Below are positions 9,301 to 17,694 of a stretch of DNA of 64,000 nucleotides, in pieces. The notes beneath the pieces are model-generated. The model was not told the origin of the DNA and did no database searches. It saw only the letters and a list, made by a program, of their open reading frames with translations. How positions within the stretch are numbered: position 1 is the stretch's first letter; each line of letters starts with the position of its first letter. The DNA is from Neomesorhizobium albiziae. Lineage in GTDB: Bacteria > Pseudomonadota > Alphaproteobacteria > Rhizobiales > Rhizobiaceae. The stretch lies in contig NZ_FOSL01000006.1 in the NCBI RefSeq assembly GCF_900114255.1, forward strand, positions 62,001 through 126,000, written 5' to 3'. The position numbers and the translations under genes are program-made.

Positions 9301-10452
9301 TCACTTCACGATCAAGTCGAGATCATGACGCGACAGCGGCCGCGGCTGCGAATCCGTCGTCAGATAGGTGCGGCCGAGGCACATCGCCGTCTCGGTCTCG
9401 GAATCCATGATGATCATGTGCGCAAACAGCGTCATGTCGGGCGCGATCGGCTCGGGGTTGCCCTGATAGAACATCGGCATGTCCATCCATGACGGGGTAA
9501 AGCGAGCTCCCACCGAATAGCCGCAGGCGTTGAGGCGGTGCTTGGTCAGGCCGTGTGCTTCCATGATGCGGGCATGTGCGTCGAAGACGTCGCCGAACGT
9601 ATTGCCGGGCGTCATTGCCTTCTCGACGGCGAGCAGGGCTGCCAAGGACGCATCGTAAAGTTCCTGGTGCCGCTTCGACACCTTTCCGGTCAACACGGTG
9701 CGCATCATCGGCGCGTGGTAGTGATGGAAGACACCCGCCCATTCCAGCGTCAGCTGGTCGTTCTTCGTCAGCTTGCGGCGGCCGGCCTTGTAGCGGCAGA
9801 GCAGCGCGTCGGCGCCTGAGCCGATGATGAACTCGTTGGCGGGGTAGTCGCCGCCGCCGGCAAAGATGGCGCCCTGCATGGCGGCCAGGATTGCGCCTTC
9901 GTCGGCGCCCTGCTTGATGATCTTCAGCGCTGCGTCGAGCGCATCGTCGGCAAGGGCGGCGGCCTTTTCGGCTTTCTTGATCTCGGCCGGGCTCTTGAAC
10001 AGGCGCAGCCGCGAGACGATGCCGGAGGCATCGGCAATCTGGCCGAATGTCTGCATTTGCTCATCGAGGCGGCGGCCGTTGTAGGCGGTAAGCCCGTGGG
10101 TGTCGTATTCGATGCCGATGCGCGCGCCGAGCAGGTCGAGGTCGTTGAGCAGGTTGCGCAGCTCGAGCGCCGGGTTGGCGCCGTCGCGGTCGGTCCACAC
10201 CACGATGTTGTCGAGCGTCGAGGTGTGCCGCGCCTGCCGCAGGTCCGCCGAGCGGGTCAAAAGCACCATCGAGCCGTCGGCCTTCACCACCAGGCACTGG
10301 AAGAAGCAGAAGCCGAATGTGTCGTAGCCGGTCAGCCAGTACATGCTTTCCTGTGCAAACAGCAGGACGGCGTCGAGCTTCTTGTCGGCCATCTCGATCA
10401 TCAGCCGGTCGCGGCGCGCGTCATACTCCGCGCGTTCAAAATGCAGCGCCAT
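9301..10452 (-). CDS. M24-fold (creatinase/DoeA-like) hydrolase with altered metal site
   Basis: 383 residues with the creatinase N-terminal domain (about 8-150) and an M24 'pita-bread' domain (about 158-375). Metal-binding aminopeptidases of this fold use two Asp, one His and two Glu. Here the first Asp position is Glu237 (LEWAG), the second is Pro248 (HAPMMRT), and the GHG motif is GYS (311-313). This pattern resembles the DoeA/creatinase branch, which does not act as a classical Xaa-Pro aminopeptidase. The start ATG abuts the pgeF stop with no spacer, so the two are coupled. Substrate unknown. Confidence 0.8.
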   Translation of the reverse strand: MALHFERAEYDARRDRLMIEMADKKLDAVLLFAQESMYWLTGYDTFGFCFFQCLVVKADGSMVLLTRSADLRQARHTSTLDNIVVWTDRDGANPALELRNLLNDLDLLGARIGIEYDTHGLTAYNGRRLDEQMQTFGQIADASGIVSRLRLFKSPAEIKKAEKAAALADDALDAALKIIKQGADEGAILAAMQGAIFAGGGDYPANEFIIGSGADALLCRYKAGRRKLTKNDQLTLEWAGVFHHYHAPMMRTVLTGKVSKRHQELYDASLAALLAVEKAMTPGNTFGDVFDAHARIMEAHGLTKHRLNACGYSVGARFTPSWMDMPMFYQGNPEPIAPDMTLFAHMIIMDSETETAMCLGRTYLTTDSQPRPLSRHDLDLIVK

Positions 10453-11247
10453 TCAGGAATCCTCCAGGACAATCGCGGAAATCAGCCGCCCGTAATCGGC
10501 TTCGTTGCGGTGGGTGGCGCGTCGGTAGGAATAGAAAAGATCTTCTTCGGCATAGGTGCAGCGGCCAAGCCCGCTCGCCTGCACGCCGGCCCTGGCGAGG
10601 CGGTCGACGGTGTAGAGATTGAGATCGAAGAGCGCATGGCCAGGTTTGCCGGACGGCGCGAAATAGCGTGCGTTGCCGGCATCCGATGCGGTAAACCGTT
10701 CGACGAATTCGGGGCCCACTTCGTAATTTGCCTGGCTGATCGAGGGACCGAGCGCCGCCACGATGTTTTCGCGCCTGCCGCCGAGGCCTTCCATGGCGGT
10801 GATTGTGTTTTCCAGAACGCCGGTGAATGCGCCTTTCCAGCCGGCGTGTGCTGCCCCGATAACGCGGGCCTTCGGATCGGCAAACAGCACCGGACCGCAG
10901 TCGGCCGCCGAGGCGCAGATCGCCAGTCCGGGCCGGTCGGTCACCATGGCGTCTGCCTTCGGACGCGGCTGCCCGAATGCTTCGCGCACCACGATCACGT
11001 CAGGCGAATGGATCTGGTAGACGGAAAGCAGGTTTTGCGGCGGCACACCCATCCAGGCGGCGACACGGCGGCGGTTTTCGGCGACTTTTTCGGCGTCGTC
11101 ATTGGAGCCGACACCCGTGTTGAGGCCCTTGTACAGGCCCTCGGAGACACCGCCGGCGCGCGTGAAAAAGCCATGGCGGATGCCTGCTTCGGCCGCTTTT
11201 TCAAGCATGGATGACCGGATTGGGTCCGGTTTGGTCTGGTCGAGCAT
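10453..11247 (-). CDS. pgeF: YfiH/PgeF family purine nucleoside phosphorylase (former polyphenol oxidase)
   Basis: 264 residues of the DUF152/YfiH family. The three zinc ligands are visible: His80 in YQIHS, Cys117 in ASAADCGP and His134 in AAHAGWKGA. Family members are reported to phosphorolyse purine nucleosides and to act in peptidoglycan quality control; which applies here cannot be seen. The ATG at 11247 has AAGG seven bases upstream; an internal ATG at 11208 is a weaker alternative. It heads the run pgeF-M24 protein-lipoprotein. Confidence 0.88.
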   Translation of the reverse strand: MLDQTKPDPIRSSMLEKAAEAGIRHGFFTRAGGVSEGLYKGLNTGVGSNDDAEKVAENRRRVAAWMGVPPQNLLSVYQIHSPDVIVVREAFGQPRPKADAMVTDRPGLAICASAADCGPVLFADPKARVIGAAHAGWKGAFTGVLENTITAMEGLGGRRENIVAALGPSISQANYEVGPEFVERFTASDAGNARYFAPSGKPGHALFDLNLYTVDRLARAGVQASGLGRCTYAEEDLFYSYRRATHRNEADYGRLISAIVLEDS

Positions 11248-11499
11248 GGCCGCCTTGTCGTTGCCGGGACAGGATTCGTCAAGGCGTTTTCGACCAAGCG
11301 ACCGGTCCCGTTGGGGAGGCGGGACAGTGCGGCAGACCGAGGGGCGAAGTCAATCCGCCGGGGGAGTGGCATGCTCATCGTGCTTCGTTCGCGAGCCAGT
11401 TCGCAACGCTCGTGACCATTGCGGGGCGACGACCGGACCGTGGTCAAACCCGCGCCAAGCGGTTCGGCATCTTGCCGGAATTTGCGATAACCGTCATGT

Positions 11500-13428
11500 T
11501 TGCCTGCCCGACGGCCAGCGTTTTCGACCGGTCGTCACGGAGTGCGGCCATTGCACGGAGACGACGCCGGAAACGCATCGCAGGAGGCGATCCTCGCTTC
11601 GGTGGTTCGCTCATCGCTCGACTGCGTGATCGTCACAGATGAAACCGGGTCGGTTGTGGATTTCAACCCGGCGGCCGAGGCGACTTTCGGTTATTCGCGC
11701 GCCGAAGTCGTCGGCAGACAGATCCTGGAGCTTATCCTCCCACCGCGTCTGCGCAACGCGCATGCAGACGGGCTTGCGGCTTTTTTTGCGGGAGGCGCCT
11801 CGCGATTGCTCGGGCGGCGCACAGAGCAGATTGCCATGCGCGCGAATGGCGATGAGTTTCCGGTCGAACTCACGATCACCGAAGCCCACAGCGGCCAACG
11901 GCGCTTTTTCACGGCGAGCCTGCGCGACCTGTCGCACCGCCGTGCCGCCGACGCGGCTCTGCGTGCCAGCGAAGCCCGCCTGGCGGCGTTCATGAAACAT
12001 GCTCCCATAGGCATGTACCTGAAGGATACCGACGGGCGTTATCTGGTGGCCAATCCGGAAATGGGAAAGGTCTTCGGCCGGCCGGCCGAAGACGCGATCG
12101 GACTAAGTGCGGCAGACATTTTCGGGCCGGAGGAGGCCGCGATGATCGCGGAAAACGATCGTCGCGTGCTGGAATCAGGACAGGCGATTGCCGTGGAGGA
12201 ATTTCTGAGCAGCGCGATCGACTACGCCTGGAGCCTTGTTGTCCGCTTTCCGGTTCTGTGGGCCGATCAGCAGCAGGCGCGCATCGGCGGCTTCGATATC
12301 GACATCACCGAGCAGAAGCGCGCCGCCGAACGCCTGCAGCAAAGCGAGCGGCTCAACGCACTGGGATCGCTGCTCGCCGGCGTTTCGCACGAGCTCAACA
12401 ATCCCTTGGCGGTGGTCGTCGCGCAAACCCAGTTGCTGGAAGAATTTCTAGCCGGAACCGCCCATGCGCAGCGGGCCAGCAAGATCAGACTTGCCGCGGC
12501 TCGCTGCGCACGTATCGTGAAGACCTTCCTGGCAATGGCGCGACAGCGCCCGCCGGAGCGCCGCAGCACCGACATCAACGAACTGATCCAAGCAGTTCTG
12601 GACATCGCCGCTTATGGTCTGCGTACGGCAGGCGTCGATGTGCGATGCCGGTTCGCCGAGGGTCTTCCATCCTTGGAGGTCGATCCCGACCAGATGCATC
12701 AGGTGTTCTACAATCTGATCGTCAACGCGCAACACGCCCTACAGGAGATATCCGCGCCACGCATAATCGAGATCGAAACGTCGCGCGAAGGCAATGACGT
12801 CAAGGTCGTGATCGCCGACAATGGCCCTGGTGTGCCGGCCGAAATCAGGAATCGCATTTTCGATCCGTTCTTCACCACCAAGGCCCAGGGTGACGGCACT
12901 GGGATCGGACTCTCCTTCTCGCTCGGCGTGGTGCAGGCGCACAATGGACGGTTGTCCCTGCTCGACCGTCCGGACGGCGCACACTTCCAGTTGCTGTTGC
13001 CGGTGCAGTCCCGCACTGTGTCGGATCCGACCGAAGGTGCTGCGGCGTTCCCGGTAGTCGGAATTGGCCGTACAGCCCTCGTGGTCGATGATGAGCGGGA
13101 GGTCGGCGAAACGATGGCGGAACTGCTTGAGATTGAAGGTTTTGCCGTCACGATCGTCGAAGACGGCGCCAGCGCCAAAGCAGCGCTGAGAAGCGCTACC
13201 TTCGACGCGATCTTTTGCGATCTGCGGATGCCGAACACCGACGGCCCCGCTTTGTTCGACTGGGCCCGTCAGGCAGTCCCGGGCCTGGCGGAGCGATTCA
13301 TCTTCGTCACCGGCGACACGCTCGGCGGTGCCGCGGCGCGCTTTCTTGAACGGGCCGGTCGGCCGGTTATCGAGAAACCGTTTTCGCGCGATTCCGTCCT
13401 TCGGGCACTGGCAAATGTTCCGGATTAG
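11500..13428 (+). CDS. Hybrid sensor histidine kinase (PAS-PAS-HisKA-HATPase-REC)
   Basis: Up to 642 residues, no transmembrane segment, so cytosolic. Two PAS domains (about 28-145 and 150-275) are followed by a HisKA domain with phospho-acceptor His297 in SHELNNP, and a HATPase domain with NLIVNAQHA, DNGPGVP and GTGIGLSFS. A C-terminal receiver domain has phospho-acceptor Asp574 in FCDLRMP. The start is uncertain because no ATG lies near the front: a TTG at 11500, GTG at 11542 or GTG at 11602 (after an AGGAGG) are candidates. It has no response-regulator partner nearby and sits on the opposite strand between pgeF and the lgt pair. Confidence 0.88.
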   Translation: MPARRPAFSTGRHGVRPLHGDDAGNASQEAILASVVRSSLDCVIVTDETGSVVDFNPAAEATFGYSRAEVVGRQILELILPPRLRNAHADGLAAFFAGGASRLLGRRTEQIAMRANGDEFPVELTITEAHSGQRRFFTASLRDLSHRRAADAALRASEARLAAFMKHAPIGMYLKDTDGRYLVANPEMGKVFGRPAEDAIGLSAADIFGPEEAAMIAENDRRVLESGQAIAVEEFLSSAIDYAWSLVVRFPVLWADQQQARIGGFDIDITEQKRAAERLQQSERLNALGSLLAGVSHELNNPLAVVVAQTQLLEEFLAGTAHAQRASKIRLAAARCARIVKTFLAMARQRPPERRSTDINELIQAVLDIAAYGLRTAGVDVRCRFAEGLPSLEVDPDQMHQVFYNLIVNAQHALQEISAPRIIEIETSREGNDVKVVIADNGPGVPAEIRNRIFDPFFTTKAQGDGTGIGLSFSLGVVQAHNGRLSLLDRPDGAHFQLLLPVQSRTVSDPTEGAAAFPVVGIGRTALVVDDEREVGETMAELLEIEGFAVTIVEDGASAKAALRSATFDAIFCDLRMPNTDGPALFDWARQAVPGLAERFIFVTGDTLGGAAARFLERAGRPVIEKPFSRDSVLRALANVPD

Positions 13429-13453
13429 CGGCTGATCGGAGCGGCATACATGT

Positions 13454-14542
13454 TCATTGCCTGGTTGGGTATCCCGGCAGCGGAACGCCCTTCGGCGCCA
13501 CCGCCAGGACCTTGAAGAGCGTGCCCATCTGGTCGGGACTGGCGAGCCGTTCGACCTCGCCGGAAAGCCGATCCCGGGTCGTCTGGTCGGCCTTTGCGCC
13601 AAGGCTACCGGCACGTTCAAGCAACCCAAGGCCAAGCAGGAAATCGCCCTGCGGGGAAAAATGCGCGGCGAGGCCCGCCTGCCGCGCCGCAGCCGCCAGC
13701 GCCGAAAAATCGACATGCGTGGTGAGGTCGGCTTCGCCAGGATGGGCCAGCGGGTCGTCATAGACGTGTCTCAGGAGCGCCTGCAGCGTGTCGCCGACCG
13801 CCGGTTTTTCGTAGCCATAGTCGATGAACAGGCCGGCGCCTCCGTCTCGCGCGATGCGCTCGGCGACGGCCTGCATCAAGGCCGTGCGGGCCGGCGCAAG
13901 CTCCACGATGGCGCCATCCGCGGCTTTCGCGGCATCCGTTGGCAGCAGCGAAGGATCGGCCGAGCCGGCGCCGGCGACGAAGGCAAGATTGCCGGCGTCG
14001 TCGAGCCCCACCATGCGTTCGCGCCAGCCGTTCGACGTCTTCACATATTGGCGGACGGGAATGGCATCGAACAATTCGTTGCCGACGATGAGCAGTGGTT
14101 GCCGCGGCAGGCCGTCGAGCGTTTCATGCCAGCCGAAACTGGTACCGGCCTCCTGCAAAGTCTGCTTCTGGATTTCGGTCAGCCGGGCGCTGGTTTCGAT
14201 AAGCGCGAAGCTGGCATTGTTGTGCAGGTCGGCGTCGAGCTTGGAAACAGTGCGCGCGATGTCCTTCATCAGCGTGCCGCGGCCAGGGCCGATTTCGGCA
14301 ATCAGCGGCCTTTGCGGCCGGTCGAGCGCATGCCATGTGGCGACCAGCCAGGCGCCGACCAGTTCGCCGAACATCTGGCTGATCTCCGGCGCGGTGGTAA
14401 AATCGCCGCCGCTGCCGAATGGTTCGCGGGTCGTGTAGTAGCCATGCTGCGGATCGGAGAGGCAGAGCGCCATGTATTCCGATACCGGGATCGGCCCCAG
14501 CGCCTCGATCAGGTCAACGATGCGCTGCGCGAGTGGTGTCAT
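13454..14542 (-). CDS. MidA/NDUFAF7-family SAM-dependent methyltransferase
   Basis: 362 residues of the DUF185 family. The N-terminal motif [15 protein letters not shown] (46-60) and the SAM-binding loop EIGPGRGT (83-90) are hallmarks. The mitochondrial homologue NDUFAF7 methylates an arginine of a complex I subunit, so a protein-arginine methyltransferase role is plausible but not shown here. Its ATG overlaps the lgt stop (ATGA), so it is coupled to lgt. It ends 25 bp from the convergent histidine kinase gene. Confidence 0.92.
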   Translation of the reverse strand: MTPLAQRIVDLIEALGPIPVSEYMALCLSDPQHGYYTTREPFGSGGDFTTAPEISQMFGELVGAWLVATWHALDRPQRPLIAEIGPGRGTLMKDIARTVSKLDADLHNNASFALIETSARLTEIQKQTLQEAGTSFGWHETLDGLPRQPLLIVGNELFDAIPVRQYVKTSNGWRERMVGLDDAGNLAFVAGAGSADPSLLPTDAAKAADGAIVELAPARTALMQAVAERIARDGGAGLFIDYGYEKPAVGDTLQALLRHVYDDPLAHPGEADLTTHVDFSALAAAARQAGLAAHFSPQGDFLLGLGLLERAGSLGAKADQTTRDRLSGEVERLASPDQMGTLFKVLAVAPKGVPLPGYPTRQ

Positions 14543-15405
14543 GCCGCTGCGTGCGTGGCGCTCCGGTGGGCGGTCGCCATTGCCCAGGCTCCGACCAGCA
14601 CCATCGGCACCGAAAGCACTATGCCCATGGTCAGCCAGTTGCCGAGGAGGTAGCCGATCTGCTCGTCCGGCTGGCGGAAAAATTCGACGAAAATGCGCGA
14701 CAGGCCATAACCCGCCACGAAGGCGCCGGCGATGAAGCCGGGCTTCTTCAGCTTCAGGAAACCGTGGGTCAGAAGCCGCAGCACGACAAACAGCACGAGG
14801 CCTTCGAGCGCGGCCTCATAAAGCTGGCTCGGGTGGCGCGGGAAGGGGCCACCATTGGGGAAAACCACTGCCCATGGCACATCGCTGACGCGGCCCCAGA
14901 GCTCGGAGTTTATGAAGTTGGCGCAGCGCACCAATCCCAGCGCCACGGGAACACCGGCCGCCACCACGTCGAAAAGTGTCCACACATTGATGCCGCGCGA
15001 GCGGGCAAACAGGATCATCGCCAGCGTGGTGCCGGCAAAGCCGCCATGGAAGGACATGCCGCCATCCTGCAGGTAAAGAACCTCGATCGGATTGGCCATG
15101 TACTTCGGCAGGTTGTAGAAAAGCACGTAGCCGAGCCGTCCACCGGCGACGATGCCAATGGCTGCCCACAGCACGAAATCGTCGAGATCGATCGGCTTCA
15201 TCGGCAGATTGCCGTCCGGCCACAGCCGGGTGTTGGTGACCAGCCGCTTGGCGTACCACCACGCAAACAGAATACCGACGACATAGCCGACGCCGTACCA
15301 ATGGACCTTCAGCGGGCCGAAGCCGAAAAAGGGCCCGACCTGGAAAAGCACCGGATCGATGTTGGGGAAAGACAGGGCGGCGAACGGCAGCAGATATTCG
15401 GTCAA
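14539..15405 (-). CDS. lgt: Prolipoprotein diacylglyceryl transferase
   Basis: 288 residues, about seven membrane segments. Transfers diacylglycerol from phosphatidylglycerol to the lipobox Cys of prolipoproteins at the inner membrane. Conserved features are [11 protein letters not shown] (88-98), SFHGGFAG (118-125; His120 matches the essential His), [13 protein letters not shown] (159-171) and RHPSQLYEA (190-198). The usual GRxGNFIN reads VRCANFIN here, a mild variation. The start at 15405 gives the standard short periplasmic N-terminus. First gene of the lgt-methyltransferase operon. Confidence 0.96.
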   Translation of the reverse strand: MTEYLLPFAALSFPNIDPVLFQVGPFFGFGPLKVHWYGVGYVVGILFAWWYAKRLVTNTRLWPDGNLPMKPIDLDDFVLWAAIGIVAGGRLGYVLFYNLPKYMANPIEVLYLQDGGMSFHGGFAGTTLAMILFARSRGINVWTLFDVVAAGVPVALGLVRCANFINSELWGRVSDVPWAVVFPNGGPFPRHPSQLYEAALEGLVLFVVLRLLTHGFLKLKKPGFIAGAFVAGYGLSRIFVEFFRQPDEQIGYLLGNWLTMGIVLSVPMVLVGAWAMATAHRSATHAAA

Positions 15406-15483
15406 GCGCGGATTCCAGTCGGTGGATCGGTTGGGCGCGGACCATGCGGCAGGCTTTTGACAGGGTCAAGGCAAAGGAACTGT

Positions 15484-15512
15484 ATGACACTGTCACATGG
15501 TAGTGATATACT
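15484..15512 (+). promoter_or_regulatory. parDE promoter with overlapping palindrome
   Basis: ATGACA (15484-15489) and TATACT (15507-15512) are separated by exactly 17 bp. The perfect palindrome TGACA-C-TGTCA (15485-15495) overlaps the -35 box, a natural site for autorepression by ParD. It lies about 20 bp ahead of the parD start codon. Confidence 0.6.
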
Positions 15513-15531
15513 GTCAGAAAGGAAGAAACCG

Positions 15532-15807
15532 ATGCGCACGAGCAAACCCATCACTGTGACTCTGGGCAAACAACAGGGCAGCCTGGATGCCCGGCTGGCG
15601 TCTGGCAGCTACGATTCGGCCAGCGAGGTGATGCGGGCGGCATTGCGTGCGCTCGATCGCGAAGAGAGCGCAATCAACGAAATTATGCGCAACAAAATCC
15701 GCGAGGCGCTGGACGATCCCCGTCCAGACCTGTCTTCTGACGAGGTTTCCGAGCACTTCGAGCGTAAGCACAAGGAGCGGATGAAGGTCTCCGGCCGTGG
15801 CCTATAA
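15532..15807 (+). CDS. parD: ParD-family antitoxin
   Basis: 91 residues. The N-terminal ribbon-helix-helix region starts MRTSKPITVTLG, followed by the GSYDSASEVMRAALR segment typical of CopG/ParD antitoxins. The C-terminal half is charged and should wrap the toxin. Start chosen at 15532 because GAAAGGAAG lies just upstream, although the frame is open much further 5'. The stop overlaps the parE start by 11 bp. Encodes the unstable partner that neutralises ParE and represses the operon. Confidence 0.9.
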   Translation: MRTSKPITVTLGKQQGSLDARLASGSYDSASEVMRAALRALDREESAINEIMRNKIREALDDPRPDLSSDEVSEHFERKHKERMKVSGRGL

Positions 15808-16099
15808 GGTTACCTACCGCCCGCTTGCGGTTGGCGACCTGGACCGGATCTATGACTTCATTGCACTGGACAGTGCAGAGCGGGCTTTTTCCTATGTCAG
15901 TCGCATTCGTGACCATTGTGATAAGTTGTCGGAGATGCCGGAGCGGGGTGTGCCGAGAGACGATCTGGCACCGGGCGTTCGCACCTTGAGTTTCGAGCGG
16001 CGCGTGCTCATAGCTTACAGAGTAGACCACAACGCTGTCCGCATTGTTCGTGTGTTCTACGCCGGGCAGGATTTTCCGTCGGAATGGGTGGAAAGCTGA
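15797..16099 (+). CDS. parE: ParE/RelE-fold toxin
   Basis: 100 residues starting with GTG (15797), inside the end of parD, so translation is coupled. The sequence has the ParE pattern: YRPLAVGDLDRIYDFI near the N-terminus and a C-terminal RVLIAYRV...IVRVFYAGQDF block. ParE toxins inhibit DNA gyrase; whether this one does cannot be told. Complete length, with no frameshift. Confidence 0.9.
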   Translation: MAYKVTYRPLAVGDLDRIYDFIALDSAERAFSYVSRIRDHCDKLSEMPERGVPRDDLAPGVRTLSFERRVLIAYRVDHNAVRIVRVFYAGQDFPSEWVES

Positions 16100-16195
16100 T
16101 CGCATGCTGCGAGGCGGGCCGAGAACTTGCTTCATCCGCGCCTTGCATTCGCAGGCTTGCGCCATTAACTCCGGAGGAAACGCACGAGGTTTGCC

Positions 16196-16507
16196 ATGAC
16201 GAACGGACCGAACCGCATTCTGGACGAATTCGCCAAGCTGATGACAGATGCTGCAGGCGCCGCTCAGGGCGTGCGCCGCGAGGTCGAGACCGCCTTCAAG
16301 TCGCAGGCCGAGAAGGTGCTCAATTCCATGGACGTGGTGCAGCGCGAGGAGTTCGACGCGGTGCGCGACATGGCGCTGAAAGCCCGCGCCGAGAACAAGA
16401 AGCTCGAGGCCCGCATCGCGGAGCTCGAAGCGAAATTGTCGAAAGCCTCCGGCGAGGTCCCTGAAGCGGCTCCAAAGCGCTCCGCCAAGCCTTCTCCAAA
16501 AAAATAA
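16196..16507 (+). CDS. UbiK-like accessory factor (BMFP/YqiC family)
   Basis: 103 residues. An amphipathic N-terminal region (NRILDEFAKLMTDAAG) is followed by a coiled coil of about residues 60-92 (KARAENKKLEARIAELEAKL) and a Lys/Pro-rich tail. This is the architecture of YqiC/UbiK, a trimeric accessory factor of aerobic ubiquinone synthesis also described as membrane-fusogenic. GGAGG is about 20 bp upstream and GAGG about 8 bp upstream of the ATG. It stands alone between parDE and the YbjN-like gene. Confidence 0.75.
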   Translation: MTNGPNRILDEFAKLMTDAAGAAQGVRREVETAFKSQAEKVLNSMDVVQREEFDAVRDMALKARAENKKLEARIAELEAKLSKASGEVPEAAPKRSAKPSPKK

Positions 16508-16823
16508 TTCATTAACCTTGTCCACAGGCCCGGAGTCGAAAAACGCTTTCGCGTGAATCGCTTATCCGGCTTGCATGAATCTTTGCGACAGCCTCTGTCC
16601 ACACCCCTATGCCGCATTGCGAAAAAAGGGACTGGCGCCGCGACTCCGCATCAATAGACTGAATTTGTTGCATGATTCGGGGACGGGTCATGCGCCGGGC
16701 AGCGGAGGTCCGGCCTGGGGATGGTCGTCGCCTTCCTGCCCGCCGCTTGAGTTTTCTCGTTGTTGTCGTGTGCCCTCCAGGGAGCGTGCGGTGGCGCTCC
16801 CAGAACGACAGGAAGCATTCTGC
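16508..16823. other. Intergenic region upstream of the YbjN-like gene
   Basis: 316 bp without a convincing gene. A clear stem-loop is at 16780-16801 (GGGAGCG and CGCTCCC around an 8-nt loop), about 22 bp before the ATG at 16824, where it may affect translation. No promoter was assigned. Confidence 0.45.
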
Positions 16824-17324
16824 ATGGAACTCCTTGAAATTGAACTTGCTCGCGATTGTCATCCCGTCGATGTCATCGAGCAGGTCGCTCACAACAACGA
16901 TTGGGCTTTCGAACGAACCGGTGACGACGAGATTTCCATTTCGGTCGCCGGCACTTGGACCGACTACCAGGTCTCTTTCTCGTGGATGGAGGATTTCGAG
17001 GCGCTGCATCTGGCCTGCGCCTTCGACATCAAGGTGCCGGAAAACCGCACGCTCGAAGTGATGCGGCTCCTGTCGCTCATCAACGAGCAGATGCTGTTCG
17101 GTCATTTCGACCTGTGGGAGCAGGAAGGCGCCATCATGTTCCGGCAGTCGCTGCTGCTCGCCGGCGGCGCCGATCCGACCAGCCAGCAGGTCGAGGTGCT
17201 GCTTTCCAGCGCACTGGAAGCCTGCGAATGCTATTTCCAGGCTTTCCAGTTCGTCGTCTGGTCGGGAACCTCCGCCAAGGATGCGCTGGCCAGCGTGCTC
17301 TTCGAAACCTTCGGCAACGCCTGA
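16824..17324 (+). CDS. YbjN domain-containing protein
   Basis: 166 residues, acidic, no signal peptide. The sequence matches the YbjN/DUF1790 sensory-transduction-regulator family (MELLEIELARDCHPVDVIEQ, later LLSLINEQMLFGHFDLW). Family members are structurally related to type III secretion chaperones; the molecular role is unknown. The ATG at 16824 has CAGGAAG upstream and matches the family N-terminus, although the frame is open to 16575. The csaA-like gene starts 8 bp after its stop, so they form an operon. Confidence 0.85.
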   Translation: MELLEIELARDCHPVDVIEQVAHNNDWAFERTGDDEISISVAGTWTDYQVSFSWMEDFEALHLACAFDIKVPENRTLEVMRLLSLINEQMLFGHFDLWEQEGAIMFRQSLLLAGGADPTSQQVEVLLSSALEACECYFQAFQFVVWSGTSAKDALASVLFETFGNA

Positions 17325-17331
17325 GGCTTCC

Positions 17332-17694
17332 ATGGGTTCGGGCGGCGGGCCGAAGAAGCCCGAGATCAGCTTTGCCGATTTCGACCGTGTCGACATTCGT
17401 GCCGGCACCATCGTCGAGGCTGAGCCGTTTCCGGAAGCGCGCAAGCCGGCCTTCAAGCTGAAGATCGACTTCGGCCCGGAGATCGGCGTGAAGAAATCTT
17501 CCGCGCAGGTCACCAAATACTACACGCCGGAAACGCTGGTCGGCCGGCAGGTGATGGCCGTGGTCAATTTCCCGCCACGCCAGATCGGCAAGTTCATGTC
17601 GGAAGTGCTGACGCTCGGCATGCCCGACGATGAGGGCGACGTGGTGCTGACGGCAATCGAGCGCACCGTGCCGAACGGCGGCCGGCTGTTTTAG
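17332..17694 (+). CDS. csaA: tRNA-binding domain protein, CsaA-like
   Basis: 120 residues, a single OB-fold tRNA-binding domain of the CsaA/Trbp111 type. The core FDRVDIRAGTIVEAEPFPEA and the later VVNFPPRQIGKFMSEVLTLG are the family signatures. Such proteins act as dimeric tRNA-binding or export-chaperone-like factors. The ATG at 17332 is taken because it begins just before the conserved domain. Its TAG (17692-17694) overlaps the stop of the convergent MFS gene by two bases. Confidence 0.88.
   Translation: MGSGGGPKKPEISFADFDRVDIRAGTIVEAEPFPEARKPAFKLKIDFGPEIGVKKSSAQVTKYYTPETLVGRQVMAVVNFPPRQIGKFMSEVLTLGMPDDEGDVVLTAIERTVPNGGRLF

Noticed and set aside
14419-15531. A long upstream extension of the parD frame
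   Set aside because: It runs antisense through lgt and the methyltransferase gene; parD has its own promoter, Shine-Dalgarno and ATG at 15532.
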